Shown here: in pieces, positions 1 through 10,978 of the stretch | Layout of the letters: every line of letters starts with the position of its first letter | Numbering within the stretch: position 1 is the stretch's first letter | Source: Rhodocollybia butyracea | Taxonomy: Eukaryota > Basidiomycota > Agaricomycetes > Agaricales > Omphalotaceae | NCBI GenBank assembly: GCA_015501585.1 | Contig: JADNRY010000326.1 | Coordinates: forward strand, 1 to 64,000 | DNA: 64,000 bases | Direction: 5' to 3' | Program-made: the position numbers and the translations under genes | Notes under the pieces: generated by a model | Seen by the model: the letters and a program-made list of their open reading frames with translations, nothing else | Database searches by the model: none | Told to the model about the DNA's origin: nothing

Positions 1-171
1 CCGGTATCATACCGGATGTTCTGAGACTATAGTTGTGTTGTCTCTGAATCGCTACGCGACTTTCCCAATCGCTCGTTATCCCGTTCGGGAGCGGCATACT
101 AGGCGATCTTATCGCCGTCAGTGCAGTATTATTCTGTACTTCATTTATCAGTGGTACCGGTGTTGGTACTA

Positions 172-1644
172 CTATTGCGATGCCTGTACTATTGTAGCTG
201 GCAGTGTTGGTAGTACTACTGTTTGTGGTACTGCTTGTTGTATTGTTACTGGTGGGATCACCGTAGTAATTGGCTCTTTCTTTCCAGAAGCCTTCATTTT
301 AGCAGGTACTGTTTGTACTTGCTGTGTAAGAGTTACCAGAGGTAACTGTTGTTGTGTGGGTGGTACTATTGTATGTATTACCATTGTGCTCGGACCAGGT
401 CCTTGCGTGTTTTGTTGACGAACGACTTGTGTCGTTGTCTGTGTTTGCGCCATATGTACCGTTATCGGTGCTGACGGCGCTATCGTTTTCGTTTGTATTC
501 CTTGTGTAGGAATACTAACATCAACCAATGGTTGATTTTTACGATAATGTTCATTCAATTCTTGAATGAATGCTTCATGAGCTTTGATAAGGGACTCATT
601 TCTCAATGGTCCCACTATTGTTGACTCTGTCCGTTGGATGGGGTCATTCTTCCGTATACTAATTGTAGGCGGAGTAGGTAACGATCTCGGTCCTCTTGGG
701 GCCGGAGACATTCTTCCTGTGAAGATGTTTTGCCTTATTACTGGAGAGTAACGAAGCGTCTGGGGTTCATTTGATTTACCCATTGTCGAGTTTGATAAGT
801 CGATGACTGGGCTTTCATTTGCATGAACTCCTTTATTTGGCGTTTTGTTCGTTTGGGAAGTTTGATTCTTCCTTATCGTTACAAAGTTGCCAAAGTTATT
901 ATAGGGATCGCTTTGGCGATAACCTTCTTCTACAACCTCGGTTTCAAGGTTGTCAAATAGACCTTCACCTTCAGGTGGGTCTATCGGATCGAATGAATCC
1001 GTATGCCATATGTTATGTATTGGCTTGAAAGATTCTTTAGGTCTCCGATCTCGGGCACCTGGTGGTTCATATATTCCCATCATTTGACGGAACGGATGTG
1101 TGGTAGGCTTTATGCCTTCCCAACGACTTGTTTGTTTGTTGTCAGGCGGTAATGCCGCCTGTAATACCGCTGGCGTTACTGCTGGCGGTCGGGCTACGGG
1201 CATTGCTATGCTCGTAAGGTTACCAGTATCTGGTAACGGTCTGGACTTACTCATTCCGGATGGTCTGGACCAACGTTCTACCGCGGTAGCTATACGGTTT
1301 AGGGCTTGCGCACCTTGTCCATAGAACTGCGATAGTTCTTGCATGGCCTCCTTGAGGTCATTCATGTCTGCGAAGCCTTTATTGCTAAAGGCTCCCTGAG
1401 ACTCATTAGACTCAGATAGTTTATCGTGCGTCGTATTCGACGCACGCTCACGGATGTCTTCGACATCACTTACATTCTGCCTGTCGTTAGACGGCTCAAT
1501 TTCAGGACTTTGTCCTGCATACGGTGGTAGTCGTGAACTATGACTACCGTCGTGTGAATTTATTGGTGACGTGGCATCACCATGTTGTGAGTGGCGATTG
1601 CTTGCATCTCGTTGGGACTTCTCTGAGTTCCTGTTTTGGTCCAT
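172..1644 (-). CDS. Gag-like N-terminal ORF of Gypsy-type element
   Basis: A 490-codon ORF of low complexity, rich in Gln, Ser, Pro and Thr. Shared with the ORF at 58106-59494 are the 'IAMPVAR' and 'SPAPRGPR' segments, the 'EKSQ..ASNR' opening and the 'DATSP/GATSP' phrase near the start, so it is the homologous first ORF of a related element. No zinc knuckle, protease or reverse transcriptase is visible in the part inside the window. In the related element a classical retrotransposon gag domain lies in a following ORF; here that part would be left of position 1. The start is the first ATG downstream of the LTR leader. Function is inferred only from the shared arrangement; the protein itself has no domain I recognise. 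Confidence 0.6.
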   Translation of the reverse strand: MDQNRNSEKSQRDASNRHSQHGDATSPINSHDGSHSSRLPPYAGQSPEIEPSNDRQNVSDVEDIRERASNTTHDKLSESNESQGAFSNKGFADMNDLKEAMQELSQFYGQGAQALNRIATAVERWSRPSGMSKSRPLPDTGNLTSIAMPVARPPAVTPAVLQAALPPDNKQTSRWEGIKPTTHPFRQMMGIYEPPGARDRRPKESFKPIHNIWHTDSFDPIDPPEGEGLFDNLETEVVEEGYRQSDPYNNFGNFVTIRKNQTSQTNKTPNKGVHANESPVIDLSNSTMGKSNEPQTLRYSPVIRQNIFTGRMSPAPRGPRSLPTPPTISIRKNDPIQRTESTIVGPLRNESLIKAHEAFIQELNEHYRKNQPLVDVSIPTQGIQTKTIAPSAPITVHMAQTQTTTQVVRQQNTQGPGPSTMVIHTIVPPTQQQLPLVTLTQQVQTVPAKMKASGKKEPITTVIPPVTIQQAVPQTVVLPTLPATIVQASQ

Positions 1645-1801
1645 GTGATCGAACTTTTGTTGATTTTGCTTGGCGCTTTTGATGCGGAGTAAGAGTGGTG
1701 ATAATTGTTTAGATTACTTTATAATTCTAGTTGAGTAGTTATTACTTCTCGTAGTTTTGTGCACACAATCTTTTAATAAAGATTTTTGATGCTCAAAAAA
1801 G

Positions 1802-2057
1802 TATAACGCCCTTAGGCGAGAGTCTTACGTTCACACGAAAGAGCACAACAAAGGCTATGTGATTGTGTACTCGTAGTGTAGAAGAACTACAGTAATTTAT
1901 GTAATTCGACTAGTTATAGTAATCGAAATGAATAGAATAGAAATGATATCTAATCGTAAGATAAGATAAGATAAGAGTCGCGATGCGACAAAAGTTAAGG
2001 CCGCGCCATAAGGCGCGGCCGGAAGGGAATCAGGCAAGATGGGGAGGAGGCGTTACA
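1802..2057 (-). repeat. LTR of left Gypsy-type element
   Basis: This 256-bp sequence aligns end to end with the LTRs at 55051-55316 and 59672-59937: the start (tataacgcccttagg against tgtaacacccttagg), the middle (ttcacacga.agagcacaac, gaactacagta) and the terminal gttaca. The terminal TG has mutated to TA. It holds two perfect hairpins, gtcgc/gcgac (1977-1989) and ggccgcgcc/ggcgcggcc (1999-2020), at the same relative place as two unrelated-sequence hairpins in the other LTRs. Confidence 0.75.
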
Positions 2058-4590
2058 GCATGCAAGAAATACTGTACAGTGCCAGTGTAAATAATTACAT
2101 TACTGAAATAAGGAAAGCACTTCACAATGTTCACATAGCCTGGTTCCTCATATAAAGTAGGAATAAGGCCTGGAATACTTGCCAAGATATTTGCTGCATG
2201 GTGCACAGTGCCAAAAGCACAGTAGAGTTGTCCTAATTGCAATCTCTTGTGCCACAGCAATATGTATACTACAAAGTGGACATTGCGGGCAGGGTGTAGA
2301 TGAATATAGTGTCCTGGTGTGCTAGGTCTGTGAGCTTGAGGTTCGGAGGTTCGAACCTCGGTGCACCTTGAACCTAGGCTCAGAGCTCTGCTGAACCTAA
2401 ACCCGAACCTCGAGGTTCGGTGCGGGGAAAATGCTGAACTGCACCCAAATCTTGGGTTCGGTTTGGGTTTGAACCCAAGGTTCTTGAACCGACCCGTGAC
2501 AACACTGCCAAGAGGTGACCTGTGACCTGATCTGCACCCGGGGTCCCGTATTACTTTGGCATCTAGTACCTGTTCATCTAGCATATACAGGCATACCTTT
2601 TTGGAATGCGATTCTTGTGTTTTTCCGGTCCCCTTCCAGGCAAGGTATTAAGCTTCAAGATATAAACATGGCATTGTCTATCAGCCCGGGAACATAGCCT
2701 TCACCTCTTGTCATAACCGTAGTAGTAAAGTCAAGGGGTATGTAGATTTTAAAAATTGTATATCATGATGACTTTCAGCTATAAGAGCTTCCATGGCCTC
2801 CCCCCCCTCCCCCACTTACCTAAAATAGTAATTAATTTTCCACAGCTATGCCGCTTATTGGCTCTCTTGATGCTCCCTTTCCTTGGCTAGACCTAGTAGT
2901 ACCTCTCTTGCACTCTTCATGAGCACATAGAGTCTGTTTCAAGCAAAGCAAGAAGGTCCCAATGATGTATTAAAGCAAAAAGTAACCCTATACAAGCCTG
3001 ACCTCAATGGAGCACTTGTAAGTTGTAGTACCGCCCCCATTGAGCTGAAAAGTTTTGTAGTAGTATTTAAGAAGTTCAAGTTACTATCACAAAATGATTA
3101 GGAACAAATTCATTCTATTTTTTTCATCTCTGTCATCTAACCTGGCTGTCAGAGGAAGTATGGATGCAAAATATGACTGTTAATTATGTGTACCAAGATG
3201 TGTACACCCTGAGATCTGGTATGGAACAGTCTAGCTCTCAGAAACATTAATTTTTAGACCAAGAAAGCCTGCATCTTGTAATAAAAAGTCTATTTTGGTT
3301 AGTTTCAACACAAAAAAGTCCACTGAGGGTAAGACAATACTTTGACCTTAAGGGCTCCAGAGACCCCCCTCCCCTCCCCTCATGATATGACCAAGCTGCC
3401 CGAGGCGTACCCCTTGAGTAAAGTGGGAATGTCCTCTGGCAATAAAAGAAGTTTGAGCAATGTCCAGAGACCATGCAATTGATACAAAGAAGACATGGGT
3501 GAGTGAAATTGGAATTGAGCGTTTGTAAGATGTCAAATAGAAGTGAGGAAAAGGTTCTCTATATCATGATAGACCATGATTAGAGAGCTCAGAGAGTCTT
3601 ATCAACTGGCACTTTGGGAGAAGTGGGGATTTTACACATGTTCACTTGGTCCGTACCCTTTTGAAGCCATAAACTTGCATATGAGGAGTCGAGGACGCAA
3701 ATTTTTTTTATATTAGACGGATAAGAGGCTCTTGGCATCGAGAATTGAGATAAGTCAGTAATGTGTGCATCTATGAAGCTTAAGTTTGCATGAGAATTAA
3801 ATAGTATTATCACCCATGGACAACTCACCAACTCACCAAATCAGGGTAAGAAGCAAGATAGAGTGGAAAACTCCGGAACGTGGTTGGCACGGATTGAACT
3901 ATCTGAGCAAAGGCAATGACCCCAAAAATTTACAACATAGTACGGCTTATCGGCTTATCGGATTCAGCAAGGCTGAGACCTAATAAGCTCTAGTAGCTAA
4001 CCATAAATGTTTTGAACCCACAATCTCGATCCAAATCTCAAAAATATCCTAGAGATCAAATGAGTACTCTGTAACGGTTTTGACTCTGATGTGGCTGTAT
4101 CTCCCAATCCCCCGGGCGACAGTTCCCTTGAGATGCATTAGGGCTTGTTTATTCGATGTGTCTCCTTGCAAAATACATGAGCCTCCAGTTTCCACCAGCG
4201 TCTGCTTCAATTCTGCCTTTCTCTTCTGTGTCCTTTGCATGGATATATCTTCCTTGATAATGGTGTTGCCACAGCATTGGCTGAGCATCGTATAATTGTT
4301 TTAACAGATTCTTCGCCATCGGGGTCCCGAGAACATGATAACTATTTCAAAATACCAACCAAATAGTCAAGAAGAAGTGGAGGTACCATTTAATGATCGA
4401 TATTAGTTACGCGCCTACATAAATCTCAGAGAGTGTACTTATTCTAAGACATGCCAGTCTTCATCTTGTAATGGCAGAAATTCTCGACCGGTTGCTTGAG
4501 CTTGATGATTTGACCAGAAAAGACACTGATATACTTGAGGTAAAGGAATAATTAATGCTCAGATTTTTCAAAAAAAAAAAATGGAGCTAA
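2058..4590. other. No supportable gene; low-complexity and AT-rich spacer
   Basis: Short open frames occur here but none has a recognisable domain or a matching copy. 2325-2500 is a GGTTCG/CGAACC-rich patch (listed separately). 4125-4215 matches a segment repeated at about 16285-16340, 27110-27180 and 46205-46265 (cgagcctccagtttccacc and neighbours), which is the left end of dispersed module R. Nothing else is visible. Confidence 0.5.
2325..2500. repeat. GGTTCG/CGAACC-rich degenerate repeat
   Basis: About 175 bp packed with the motif aggttcg and its complement cgaacct, including inverted pairs such as cctcgaggttcgg and ggttcgaacctcg. It resembles the box-B core of tRNA genes, but the T-stem is mispaired and no D-arm, anticodon arm or acceptor stem can be drawn, so it is not a tRNA gene. 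Confidence 0.5.
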
Positions 4591-4593
4591 ACT

Positions 4594-5317
4594 ATGTGCC
4601 AAACTAGCCTTTGCCTTCCGACGCCTGGAGCGATGCAGAAGTCCATCGAGCGTATGAAAAGTGCACCAGAACTCCCTGATTCCATGGTCGACATTGGAAA
4701 TCCCGAAACAACTCCATGGGGTGATGTTCATATCCATTGTTCAGACGAGGTGTCTGCTCCCGCTCCCGAGGCAACCATGCTTTCCTTCGTTCATGAGCAT
4801 ACATCTATCCCCGTTCCCCGCGTCCGCCTATACTTCCCAAACAAATGGTACGGCTACCTTCTTATGGAAAAAATCCCCGGGAAACGTCTCGACAGGCTTT
4901 GGTTTTCCTATTCTCCTCTGCAAAAGTTCCTTGCTGCATGGACACTTCGCCGCAGATACGTTCGCCAACTTCGCCAGGCTTCTGCAGCGCATAATCGTCG
5001 TCATATCCCAGGGCCAACGTCAGATAAACCTCCGAGGTGTGAGGGGATAAGATATCTCTTCCCCTTCGACCCGAAGGTCCTTTCAAATCATCCAAGGAGC
5101 TGCTGGTAAAACCACAGATGACGAGAAAGGCTTGGGTGATACTCAGCCGTTGGTGCTTACACATGGCTATATCAGGTTGTGCAATGTGATGAGTGCTGCA
5201 GACACCGACGAAGCGGATCATAGCTGGATAAAGTACATGCCCGTAGTCACAGTTGGCGCATATGCCATTACCAAATGGGAATATTTTGAGATGAGAAATC
5301 TGTTTGGGGGAGGGTAA
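4594..5317 (+). pseudogene. APH-like kinase (aminoglycoside phosphotransferase family) relic
   Basis: The first 110 residues read like the N-lobe of a fungal APH/choline-kinase-like protein: a stretch 'EATMLSFVHEHTSIPVPRV' followed by 'YGYLLMEKIPGKRLDRLW', which is the usual hinge region. After about 4915 the frame is lost. Further on, 5152-5317 encodes in another frame 'HGYIRLCNV' and 'SWIKY', which looks like the degenerate catalytic loop (normally HGD.....N) and the segment after it; the catalytic Asp is replaced by Tyr. The part between is out of frame. A similar C-lobe tail lies downstream of each NLR (26235-26519, 54777-55055). Either a pseudogene, or a gene with several introns I cannot place; the missing catalytic Asp favours a relic. 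Confidence 0.55.
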
Positions 5318-5599
5318 GTATTGAAATATTGACGTGCCCGACGCACACTTGTATTCTAATGTAGCTACTACTAGTAGCATAAATATAGCAATCTAAAACT
5401 GTCTGATTACTGTGTGCGTCTCCGATATATGTCTCTGGCTTTGTGAGATGGTTCCTCAGAACTGACTGTAACGCTGCTGGGGGCGACGCAGTGTACGGGA
5501 CCCAACTATGAATAATTGGGACCGCGTAGGTTTTCCTTTCCAAATCCATACATAAGCACATCCTCGATGACGTAGGGATTCAAATCAGTCCTACAGCTC

Positions 5600-5895
5600 T
5601 CACGCACATGTGCAGACCACTCAGACGTCTTTCAGTCCACACTGTCACAGACTCTGGTCTTCTACACTGCCTTTGTGGTATCTGGGCTCTGCGCTTCCGT
5701 CAACCTTCCTTCTCTCTCAAGAAACAAACGAAAGTTTTTAGAAAATACCAACATGGATGAAGTTGGATTAGAAGAGGCCTGCAGATGAGCCGAGAGATAT
5801 AGGCGTCTCAGCAATGGTGGCGGGTCTACTTCACTTCAACAACTGAAGCCGCTCATGTGGATAACTTCTCAATGATCAAAGAACGCATGGCGTTC
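5600..5895 (+). repeat. Module R copy 0, left part
   Basis: Matches 16450-16680, 27290-27600 and 46380-46620. Landmarks are ctctggtcttctac, the stretch tggattagaag.ag.agatga and tcaacaactgaa.ccgc. The sequence is interrupted at 5896 by the short-TIR element and resumes at 8125 (gtcacc...cgttctc), exactly as in the uninterrupted copy at 27596-27640. Confidence 0.65.
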
Positions 5896-5899
5896 CCGG

Positions 5900-8120
5900 T
5901 ATTAGGCCTAAAATCGGCCTAAGGCGTGTAACCGTACATTTTGACACTTTGCACGTGTTATACAATGCAATAAGAGAGTTATACGGAGCCCGAGCGTGAT
6001 AGCTGTTGCCGAGGCAAAGAACTTAACAATAATACTCAGCAAGCCGTGAAGGTACGCCCACAAGCGTAGCCTAGAGCCAAGCTAGCGAGGATACCTGGGC
6101 TGCCCGGAGATGTAACGCTAGATCGTCAATCTAGTTATACCCAAAGAGTGTAGACTCTCTAAACTACAGGACATCTCGAAGCGGGATAAGTACTAAGCCA
6201 ACGCGTTACTCAAGGGAAGGATATGAGGGAAGGCATCCCTCGCACTAAGACCCCCAACGAGCTATGTTAAGATGTGGACTTTACAGTCCGTAACAATGGA
6301 CCAGAACGATCCCGAGGAAAACCGTAAAGATCTATTCGCGGCACCGGTCGCAACCATGAGGACGGTAGAAACATGCTTAGCGGTCCTACAGAAAGCTACG
6401 CGCCGGGATAGCCTTGGCAAATCGAAACATTTGATCTTAGAAATCATACACCGAAGGTCTTATCCGTTAAAGCCAACTATCGGGAATCACTTGTACATAC
6501 TCAGCGCAGTTGCTCGAGATTATCATAAGTGGTGTCGTTGGAAAGCTAGATAACAGGCCTTCTCGAGAGAATGTTAATCACACTCAGGATGGACAGAACT
6601 ATCCGAGGAATAGAATGAAACTCACCCAAGGGAAACCGGGCGGCGAGTGATCATGAAGCGTAAAGGTACTCCTGACCCCGGAGAATTGTGGAGTAATTGG
6701 AGAAACCTCGCTCGGATCAAAACACTCTAAAACTATGTTAATCCTCACGAAATCATATTTTACCTCTGATATATACCCAAGAATGGACTATTTCTTTATC
6801 GTGTGTACCATATATAGGCTGGAGTTTCCTTTCCGAGCCAGATTCCTCTGTTCCACTCTCTTTCCGTCTCTCGCCGTATCTGTTTCATCTATTTTCATAT
6901 TAAACTCTCTCTACTCAGTATATAAGCCAGATATATTTATTCAATAAGACAAGTTTCTTGCCCTCGACTTGACTGCTAAAACCAGTGCTCTGTAGAACGT
7001 CCCCTCGGGACTAGTAGCGTGACGCCTCCTGACTTGGTTATCTTTAGAAAGTAATAAACTTCACAAAGTTACTTGCCACCTCCCCTGTACGAGATTGGTT
7101 GTGTTCCTTCACCTCAGAGGATCTTTCCCTCGATTTGTATGTTAGGAAGTGAGCTCTGTAGAACGACCTTGGGACTAGTAGCGTGACGCTTCTCTACTTA
7201 ACTACGAGTTGGTTGTTAGTTTCTTCACCTAGTAAGTAGCTGGTCACCTCTCTACGTGTTCCCGCGGAGAAGTGTTAGTTGCTTCACGAAGTTGTTAGCC
7301 AGTCTCGACGCTTTACCGCAGAGTGACTGATAGTTTCTTCAAGGAGTTTGATTTACTGTCATATTACTTGCTCGGCGGAATTTGGCCTGTAATAGAATTT
7401 CACAAACTTCCTTTGGCCCACTTGAGAATCTGATCGAGTCTTGAGCGTGTGAGTTCCCTCGAACTCCAGATCAACCTTAAATCTAGTTGCTTCCTTAGAG
7501 GGGACGGTTTCTAGTAAGGAATTATTCGGCTCCAGAGTGAGGGTTCCTTAGTCGACTTCCCTGTGAAGTTAGGCGAGCCACTAAGATTGTGGTACGAGTT
7601 CCTAGTGATTAAGTTCACTCACAATATCGTAGCTTGGCCCAGAGTTTGGTCGAGGACTTTACGGCGTCACAGCAGCTAGTGCCAGAGTTTGCCTAGGGTT
7701 GTTGACAAACCTCGAGATTACTATTCTAGCTAGAGCCAGAGTTTGCCTAGGAGAATCTTAGTTTCGTTGTATTGGTTTTGGTTTTGATTATTTGGTTTTG
7801 GACACATACACATTATTGGTTTTGGTTCGGTTATATTGATCCGGACATCTCGACGTTCCCTTGTACATATGTACACCCAACTTGGCTTCCCTCGACTCAG
7901 TTCTAAGAGTTGTCCAAGCTTAGTTACCCATGTTAACGCAACGGTCTTGAACCTGGAGCAACCGCGTGCATACCTCCGATACTATCAAACTTTCCCTCGG
8001 GGAATCTCTGACAACCCGCCCTCGCTCCCTTACATATCGATAGTCTGGTTAGGTGCGGTAGTGTTTTTGTTAGGTTGTTTTATAGCACCTTTCACACACC
8101 TACACGTAAATACCCAAATA
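5900..8120 (+). mobile_element. 2.2-kb short-TIR element, copy A
   Basis: The insertion is flanked by ccgg at 5896-5899 and 8121-8124 and has imperfect inverted ends (tattaggcct at the left, acccaaata at the right). The uninterrupted paralogous site at about 27593-27610 reads gcgttcccgagtcacc, which fixes both borders. A second copy lies inverted at 27888-37949, split by a Plavaka element and flanked by tcgg. Coding capacity is minimal: one 93-codon ORF at 6272-6553 is also open in the other copy. The 3' half (6970-7760) is a run of diverged repeats around 'gactagtagcgtgacgc' and 'agagtttg.ctagg'. It encodes no transposase, so it looks non-autonomous; I cannot assign the superfamily. A TATA-like tatatag sits at about 6812. 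Confidence 0.7.
6272..6553 (+). CDS. Short ORF conserved between copies of the short-TIR element
   Basis: A 93-codon ORF whose second half (LGKSKHLILEIIH, then YPLKPTIGNHLYILSAVARDY, HKWCRWKAR) is preserved almost unchanged in the inverted copy at 37272-37574. The first parts differ by frame-changing indels. No domain is recognised. Conservation may simply reflect high nucleotide identity of the two copies, so coding status is doubtful. Confidence 0.25.
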   Translation: MWTLQSVTMDQNDPEENRKDLFAAPVATMRTVETCLAVLQKATRRDSLGKSKHLILEIIHRRSYPLKPTIGNHLYILSAVARDYHKWCRWKAR

Positions 8121-8124
8121 CCGG

Positions 8125-9240
8125 GTCACCTTTGCTTTTCGCGTTCTCTCTTTCTTCTCTTATCGATCTTATCAACACTGTCATCTCATCTGTCACGTAT
8201 CATCATGCATCATGATAGACGGGGTTCTACGTGACGGCACAGAGTTTGTGGCGGAGATTAGTGTCATGGTCGAGATCTTGCAGTGAGTCCTTTGTCTTGC
8301 GTCTACTACTGACATTTGCGTTAGTGTCTGGAGCTCTGCCACACCCCGACATACCTACTTGCATTCCATGTGTTTGCATATTCAACCGTTCGTTGCTTCA
8401 TACACCGGGAATAGTACTGCTTCGTTTATCCCAGTTGCGGCAAATGCACCGCTTCCAACCTCGTAAGTTCTCCTGGAGCATATCTATCGACTATCCTCCA
8501 CAACCAACTCAACCATCATCACTCGAAACGCAAGTCTAAAGACCAAGAATGCACAACATTCCCGCATCACTTTCGCTCTCCTCGTTCTCTTGACCTTTCT
8601 TCTATTGATATCCCTAATTAACGCCGCCATATCATCCGCAATACCTCGTCCGGGTCTCATGAGTACTTGGGTATTACTTTTCCGGGCGGCGATTAGCGTT
8701 ATGGTTGGTATACTGATGTGAGTTCTGTTGTTGTTGCATCTTAGGGATCGCTCTGATGTCTGGTTTAGTGTCTGGCCTTCGGACCTTTTTGCTGTCCATG
8801 GGTTTCGCATATCCAGCCCTTCATACATCATGGGACGTCTTGGCCTGCTTTATTCCCCGTCGCTGCAAATACCTGCTTCATGCTGTCTTCAATGACTCGT
8901 ATACACATCTTGATGTTTCTACTAGTGCTAGCCTGTGGGTTCAATGCTTAGGAGGAACATGGGGGAAATTTGACAACGTTATGACCAGTTTGTATGTATA
9001 TATGATCTCCGGAAGCTCAGTTCGCAATGCAAATCGAGTCGACTACAACCGTTCCATGAGGATGACGTGAGCCCCTTTTAACTGATCCCTAACATGATAG
9101 TAGTATATTACTAATCAGACAGGCGTTCGGAAGTTGAAGGTACATACCCAACAACTCGGAGAAGCGCAGAAATTGTTTCATCGTTGAGAGGCACAACACT
9201 AGTATCTACAGAATAGAGGATCAAGTTATCAAGTTATCAG
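8125..9240 (+). repeat. Module R copy 0, right part (decayed membrane-protein-like gene family)
   Basis: Contains at least two successive degenerate copies of one unit (about 8200-8470 and 8530-8900). Each has a hydrophobic stretch (such as SSAI, then AISVMVGIL at about 8690-8720), a gtgag splice-donor-like site, and a following block reading SMG.AYPALHTS or similar. The same order occurs at 16980-17240, 17290-17660, 41330-41480 and 41500-41860. Frames are broken in every copy, so I treat it as relics of an unidentified small membrane-protein family rather than a live gene. Confidence 0.5.
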
Positions 9241-10117
9241 CGAATCTTGACTCTTTCCTCGTTCCTTACCTGCTGCCGTTGCAATCTGAAGACATTGTCA
9301 TATCATTATTTCAACTCTACCGTCCCCCGAGTTCCGCTTTTGGAGGGATCTCTTTTCTCCCCTTGTGTCGATTCACTCTTAGAGCTCGATTTCAAATGCC
9401 TTGCGAATGCCCAAGTGCCGATCCCCTGCTAACGGTGTTATCTTGGACAAATCCCAGTGAGACCCATCCTCCTTTTTCTCCGTCAGCTTTGGCTATTCAT
9501 AGGCGCCTTTTCCATCGGAACCTTGTCCGACGTGTATATGCTGGAATATCAGTTTCCCCACTTCCAAGCTCCCACTGGCACAGCAATGTCTGAACTTGAA
9601 GGGACATTCAGCGGGGTCTGTTTGTCTGCTAACGGTACCCTCCGCCAGCCGGATGTTTGCTGAGTATCCATATGCCTTGTCTCGAGAATAATGGATCTCG
9701 TAGTCCTGGAGAGCTGTATGAACTTGGTAGAAAGAAATACGCATAGACACATAAAAATAAATGTACCGAGGTTTGTAAAACCACTGATATCAAAACGGTG
9801 AGATTCACATCTGTTGAACAAAGCAAACTGAGTCCTGTAACTCAGGAGTTGAAAAGTATTTAGATGTGTGTTGACAATTCTCGGTGAAGGAAATAATTTA
9901 TGAAATACAGATCCTGTTCATGTAAAAAACTTAAGGCGCAGAGATTTTCAAAATTTTGAACGTGAATTCATAGCCTACGATTGGAAAGTATCAGTGTAAA
10001 GACAAGCTCCATGGGTCCAACTTGAATTCTGGTGGTAGTACAGATAAGTATCAAAATTTGTGGTATGTTAACACTGTACAGACTGAGAGCATTTACTTCA
10101 TTACAACAGCGAATCAC
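9241..10117. other. No confident gene; short unidentified frames
   Basis: Overlapping plus-strand frames at 9279-9593 and 9457-9663 could be exons of a small protein (hydrophobic segment QLWLFIGAFSIG at about 9490-9525), but no family is recognised and no second copy exists in the window to support them. 9670-10117 is AT-rich 3' flank of the methyltransferase gene on the other strand. Confidence 0.35.
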
Positions 10118-10978
10118 TCAAATTTCCAGCTTCCAAACGACCATCCTATTACCTGCAGGCGGAGCATCTTCCGGAATTCTATCGTAAACCACCTCCCATC
10201 CCGGACCAAGCACCTCAGCGTAGGAATCGAAGTTGCTATAGAAAGGCGGCCCAGTGCTGTAAGGAGAGTTGGGAACATAAGGGAACATCAACGTAATGAG
10301 ATATCCTCCTGGTTTAATGAGGGAGTTCATCTGTGTACCCCAGAGGCCTCGCTTGGAAGGAGGTATTGCAACGAAGAAGCTGTGAATGTTGTATCAGTAA
10401 AACGTGCAGTGACAAGTTCCCTGTGCATAAGTACGTGTAATCGTAAATCAGCCCAAACTTGTCTTTGTCGGCAACCTTGTACTCGAAGAAATCAGCAGCC
10501 TCGATGTGGACTTTTGACGCCAGTTCTGGGGTTGTTCCGATCAATTGCTTTGCTGCCTCAATCGCAATACTTGAAGCTTCTAGACCAAATGCTTCGAGTC
10601 CCAAAGCAGAAGCAAAGTATATCGGGTCATATCCCTGCGAAATACACCTATCAATACCGGTTTGAACTCTATGACGATAGACATACCCTTCCACAACCTG
10701 GAACCAACGCCCTTCCTTCTTTCGGAAACGGTACCTCTCCACTCTCAATCAGGCTTCGCAGCGGAGGCTGGACTTTACCTGTGTCCCAGGGAGTGATTTT
10801 ACGCTGCCTGTTGTAAGCGTAATAACGAGCCATTAGAGCCAGATGAGAAATCAAGCCGTGTATGACAGTACCATAAGATATTCCAGCTTTGAGGATCCTC
10901 TGTGACAATATGCCCAACAGCGTTCACAGCGTGAGGGACTGGATGCCAATTTTCGGAGGCAGGTGTCGAGGCGGACAT
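10118..10978 (-). CDS. Thiol/thiopurine S-methyltransferase-like protein
   Basis: SAM-dependent methyltransferase of the TPMT/thiol-methyltransferase family, expected to be cytosolic and to methylate small thiols, thiocyanate or halides. Four exons can be joined with GT-AG introns: start ATG at 10976-10978, exon 1 to 10872, exon 2 from 10807, then exons resuming at GYDPIYFASALG and FFVAIPPSKRG, stop at about 10118. The predicted product is about 229 residues, the usual family length. Motifs seen: ITPWDTG (substrate/SAM entry of the family), LVPGCGRGYD (SAM motif I, split by an intron), GLEAS (motif II acidic region), FGLIYDY (motif III region) and IKPGGYLITLMFP. All motifs are in frame, so it appears intact. 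It stands alone between two unrelated loci. The start was chosen because exon 1 (NWHPVPH...SWNILW) splices cleanly into ITPWD. Confidence 0.85.

Larger units (their letters stand above)
1..2057 (-). mobile_element. Ty3/Gypsy-type gag-bearing retroelement, truncated by window edge
   Basis: This is the 5' end of a minus-strand LTR retroelement. It has an LTR at 1802-2057 followed, reading leftward, by an untranslated leader and a long gag-like ORF. The rest lies left of the window. It is a diverged relative of the complete element at 55051-59937: both LTRs end in gttaca, both leaders pass through a 'ttttttga' stretch next to the LTR, and both first ORFs share the motif 'PAPRGPR' and the phrase 'IAMPVAR'. 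The right LTR boundary abuts gcatgc at 2058. Target duplication cannot be checked because the other end is missing. Confidence 0.75.

Noticed and set aside
2330..2370. tRNA-like ggttcgaacc box B
   Set aside because: No box A, no anticodon arm and a mispaired T-stem.
2030..2584. 184-codon minus-strand frame
   Set aside because: It spans the LTR end and the GGTTCG-rich patch; the reading is low-complexity and shows no domain.
10022..10816. 264-codon plus-strand frame
   Set aside because: Antisense to the methyltransferase, whose SAM motifs and splice sites on the minus strand are coherent.
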